A DNA stretch of 64,000 nt from Lachnospiraceae bacterium (GTDB taxonomy: Bacteria; Bacillota; Clostridia; Lachnospirales; Lachnospiraceae), in assembly GCA_021770755.1 (NCBI GenBank), contig JAETQI010000032.1:1-64000 (forward strand), in the 5' to 3' direction. A program made the translations under genes and the position numbers. This document shows positions 62,289 to 64,000 of the stretch, one piece after another. The notes under the pieces were generated by a model. The model saw only the letters and a program-made list of their open reading frames with translations, did no database searches and had not been told where the DNA came from. The first letter of the stretch is position 1. Every line of letters starts with the position of its first letter.

Positions 62289-64000
62289 TAAGGTTTTGTG
62301 ACAGGAGAATATATTGCATTGAATATGGTATAACATTAGATGAGTGTGCGATGAGTAGGGCAGATTTATTGGAGTACTTTTCAAATGGGCATCAGGATTT
62401 TGTTGTTTGCCTATATGATAATGATACTGGGAAATTTATAGGGATAATAACTGATCAGTCGATCAATCATTCTTTGACGTTTCGTGAATCTATTTGTACT
62501 GAGTATTTGATGTTAAATGTAAGTATATGGGAAAAAGCACGCGAATATTGCAGGAAACATCGGGATAGTGATACAAAATACCTTATTCCTGTTTTAGATG
62601 AAGACTATCATTTGTTATGTTTTGCATATGAAGATATGGAGGCAAATCGCGAGATCCGTATGTTGCGAGAATTGGCTGAATTGCCAGATGCATTACAGTT
62701 TACGGATTTATATGCAGAATATAAATATGTAAAAATATATGAGTTTAATGAGCTGGCTTATTTTTTTGCCCAATATTTGAATAAATTGAATGTTTCAGTA
62801 GAAGTTAGTGGAACGATGTGGCAGCATTTTTTTATGGGGCATGAGTATGATGCACCTGATTATGAATATTTTACAGTCTGGGCGGAGGGGAATGAAGCGG
62901 GGAGACACAGTTGGAGAGAAAATTTATTGCGAAGTGTTTCAGTTGAGTTTGAATGTATAGATAGGATATATGAAGCAAATATTCAATGTGGCAATATACA
63001 AGATAGTGAGGGTGACTTTTTATGGCTGATCGAACGGATAAGAAATGAAAAAGAGATTATCGTTGTAGGAACAGGGATAAATTCGTTGAATGTATATGAT
63101 TTATTACAGGAATATGGAATTGATATTTTGTGTTTTATGTCCGAGGATCAGAGGGATTGGAAAAGAAAGCTATTTGGTAAAGAGATTTTTTCTAAGGAAA
63201 GAATAGTAAGCAGTATTCAAAAACCTATTTTCTTAGAATGTTCATTTGAAAATAGTTGCTGGGGATTTGGGGAGGTTGATAGATATGATTATGAAGGATA
63301 CAAGAGGAATAAGCAGTATTTCTTTATAAAAGACTATACGCAGATTCGTGTTGGCGTTTTGCATAATATATTAAAAGGCAAAGAAGTTATATTGGTCGGT
63401 AATTATAATTTATGTAATAATGTGAAAAACGCTCTGGTTAAAGCAGAATGTAAGAAAGTGACATATTGGGATTTGTTAGCGGAAAAAGAAATCGAGGATA
63501 ATCTGACAGTACAGGGAAGGACTGCAAATAATATAGTAGCATTGATTGTTGAACCCCAATATTTATGTGATGGCGGCTATTCGGATATGGTTAAAAAGAA
63601 AAAAAGACTATATTATATGGCATTGGAAGAATTGGGGATATACGATATTTCACAATATTTTTCTGAGTCAGAGGTTCTTGTTTCCATACAACAGACAAAA
63701 ATAGAAAAATATTCAATACCATGTCTGACGCCGAGGGCAATTTTGCTTAATATATCAGGACATATGAGTGGAAATGAGTTTTTCGGAAATTTGTTAGATG
63801 GACACCCCGATGTCATACAAATGGACTGGGGAATAGAAAGTATCCGAAGTAATATGTTTCTTGTGTGTATTCAGTTGGCAGAGGAATCCAGATCAAATAT
63901 TTTACAGACCTTTTGGAAGATATATGATGCGATAACAACTCAGGAAACCAAAGTATTTTCATGCCGAAAAGGAATATTCAATAAGAAATTTGAAGAATTA
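62285..64000 (+). CDS. Large protein with CBS-like start and sulfotransferase-like C-terminal region, 3'-truncated by window
   Basis: The frame is open from ATG 62285 to the window end, 572 codons without a stop. The start overlaps the kinase stop (ATGA). The first ~70 residues (with DFVVCLYDNDTGKFIGIITDQ) look like a CBS-type half module. A middle region has two Rossmann-like starts: IIVVGTGINSLNVYDLLQEYGI (~260) and EVILVGNYNLCNNVKNALVKAE (~370). Near residue 490 the sequence LLNISGHMSGNEFFGNLLDG followed by HPDV recalls the PAPS-binding start of sulfotransferase families (SG-x2-SG..LL..LLD-x-HPDV). With an APS-kinase-like gene directly upstream, a sulfotransferase is plausible. The coding DNA is AT-rich compared with the rest of the window. 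Confidence 0.65.
   Translation, partial: MIRFCDRRIYCIEYGITLDECAMSRADLLEYFSNGHQDFVVCLYDNDTGKFIGIITDQSINHSLTFRESICTEYLMLNVSIWEKAREYCRKHRDSDTKYLIPVLDEDYHLLCFAYEDMEANREIRMLRELAELPDALQFTDLYAEYKYVKIYEFNELAYFFAQYLNKLNVSVEVSGTMWQHFFMGHEYDAPDYEYFTVWAEGNEAGRHSWRENLLRSVSVEFECIDRIYEANIQCGNIQDSEGDFLWLIERIRNEKEIIVVGTGINSLNVYDLLQEYGIDILCFMSEDQRDWKRKLFGKEIFSKERIVSSIQKPIFLECSFENSCWGFGEVDRYDYEGYKRNKQYFFIKDYTQIRVGVLHNILKGKEVILVGNYNLCNNVKNALVKAECKKVTYWDLLAEKEIEDNLTVQGRTANNIVALIVEPQYLCDGGYSDMVKKKKRLYYMALEELGIYDISQYFSESEVLVSIQQTKIEKYSIPCLTPRAILLNISGHMSGNEFFGNLLDGHPDVIQMDWGIESIRSNMFLVCIQLAEESRSNILQTFWKIYDAITTQETKVFSCRKGIFNKKFEEL

Overview
The window looks like a chromosomal segment of a motile, spore-forming gut-type Clostridia species, most likely Lachnospiraceae. 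The reasons are tandem flagellin genes of the Lachnospiraceae/CBir1 type, spoIIID and a CotF-like coat gene, a glgC-glgD pair, a CIRCE-controlled hrcA-grpE-dnaK-dnaJ operon followed by prmA-rsmE-nifS-thiI, and the ireB-ruvX-DUF1292 block. Base composition is moderately GC-rich over most of the window and becomes clearly AT-rich in the last ~2.4 kb. I see no rRNA, tRNA, CRISPR array or intact insertion sequence.

Layout. 1-3.2 kb: two flagellin genes, the first cut by the window edge, separated by a structured leader that looks like a CsrA target. 3.2-6 kb: a broken Rpn-type nuclease gene, a CotF-like gene and an AI-2E-family membrane protein. 6-15.8 kb: a carbohydrate-use locus made of a LacI regulator, a two-permease/lipoprotein ABC importer, a GH35 and a GH2 glycosidase. 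Three related LacI-type operator sequences tie the regulator, the importer and the GH35 gene together. 16-22.2 kb: a probable envelope-stress module of FtsX-type ABC permease, ATPase, response regulator, sensor kinase and M15 peptidase lipoprotein. 22.4-27.3 kb: a PAS-GGDEF(degenerate)-EAL protein, then an SsuABC-like importer with an acetyltransferase inside it. 27.4-36.9 kb: an aconitase-like hydratase, a DUF3089 lipoprotein, glgC-glgD, a CarD-like protein, about 1 kb of purine-rich non-coding DNA, an orphan PTS IIC and a membrane-anchored protein of unknown function. 37.2-40 kb: an exported trigger-factor-like lipoprotein, a CwlO-like NlpC/P60 hydrolase and spoIIID. 40.2-54.8 kb: the heat-shock operon and a housekeeping block of tRNA and rRNA modification, RNase J, an HPr-like protein without the catalytic histidine, and a truncated MltG-like protein. 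55-64 kb: a surface-glycan-like region with a GT-B-like protein, an AAA ATPase with a damaged nuclease tail, a PEP-synthase-like protein, a methyltransferase, an APS-kinase-like protein and the start of a CBS/sulfotransferase-like protein that runs off the window.

Structure not explained by genes: (i) a dispersed palindromic intergenic repeat family with about eight copies or fragments, including an 83-bp tandem duplication at 52546-52720; (ii) a second two-hairpin element present twice (9234-9328 and 19157-19232); (iii) a run of three perfect inverted repeats at 56476-56642; (iv) the GGA-studded flagellin leader. The terminal PEP-domain/methyltransferase/APS-kinase/sulfotransferase-like cluster is the best candidate for an undescribed system. 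All names rest on motif recognition by eye; no database search was run.
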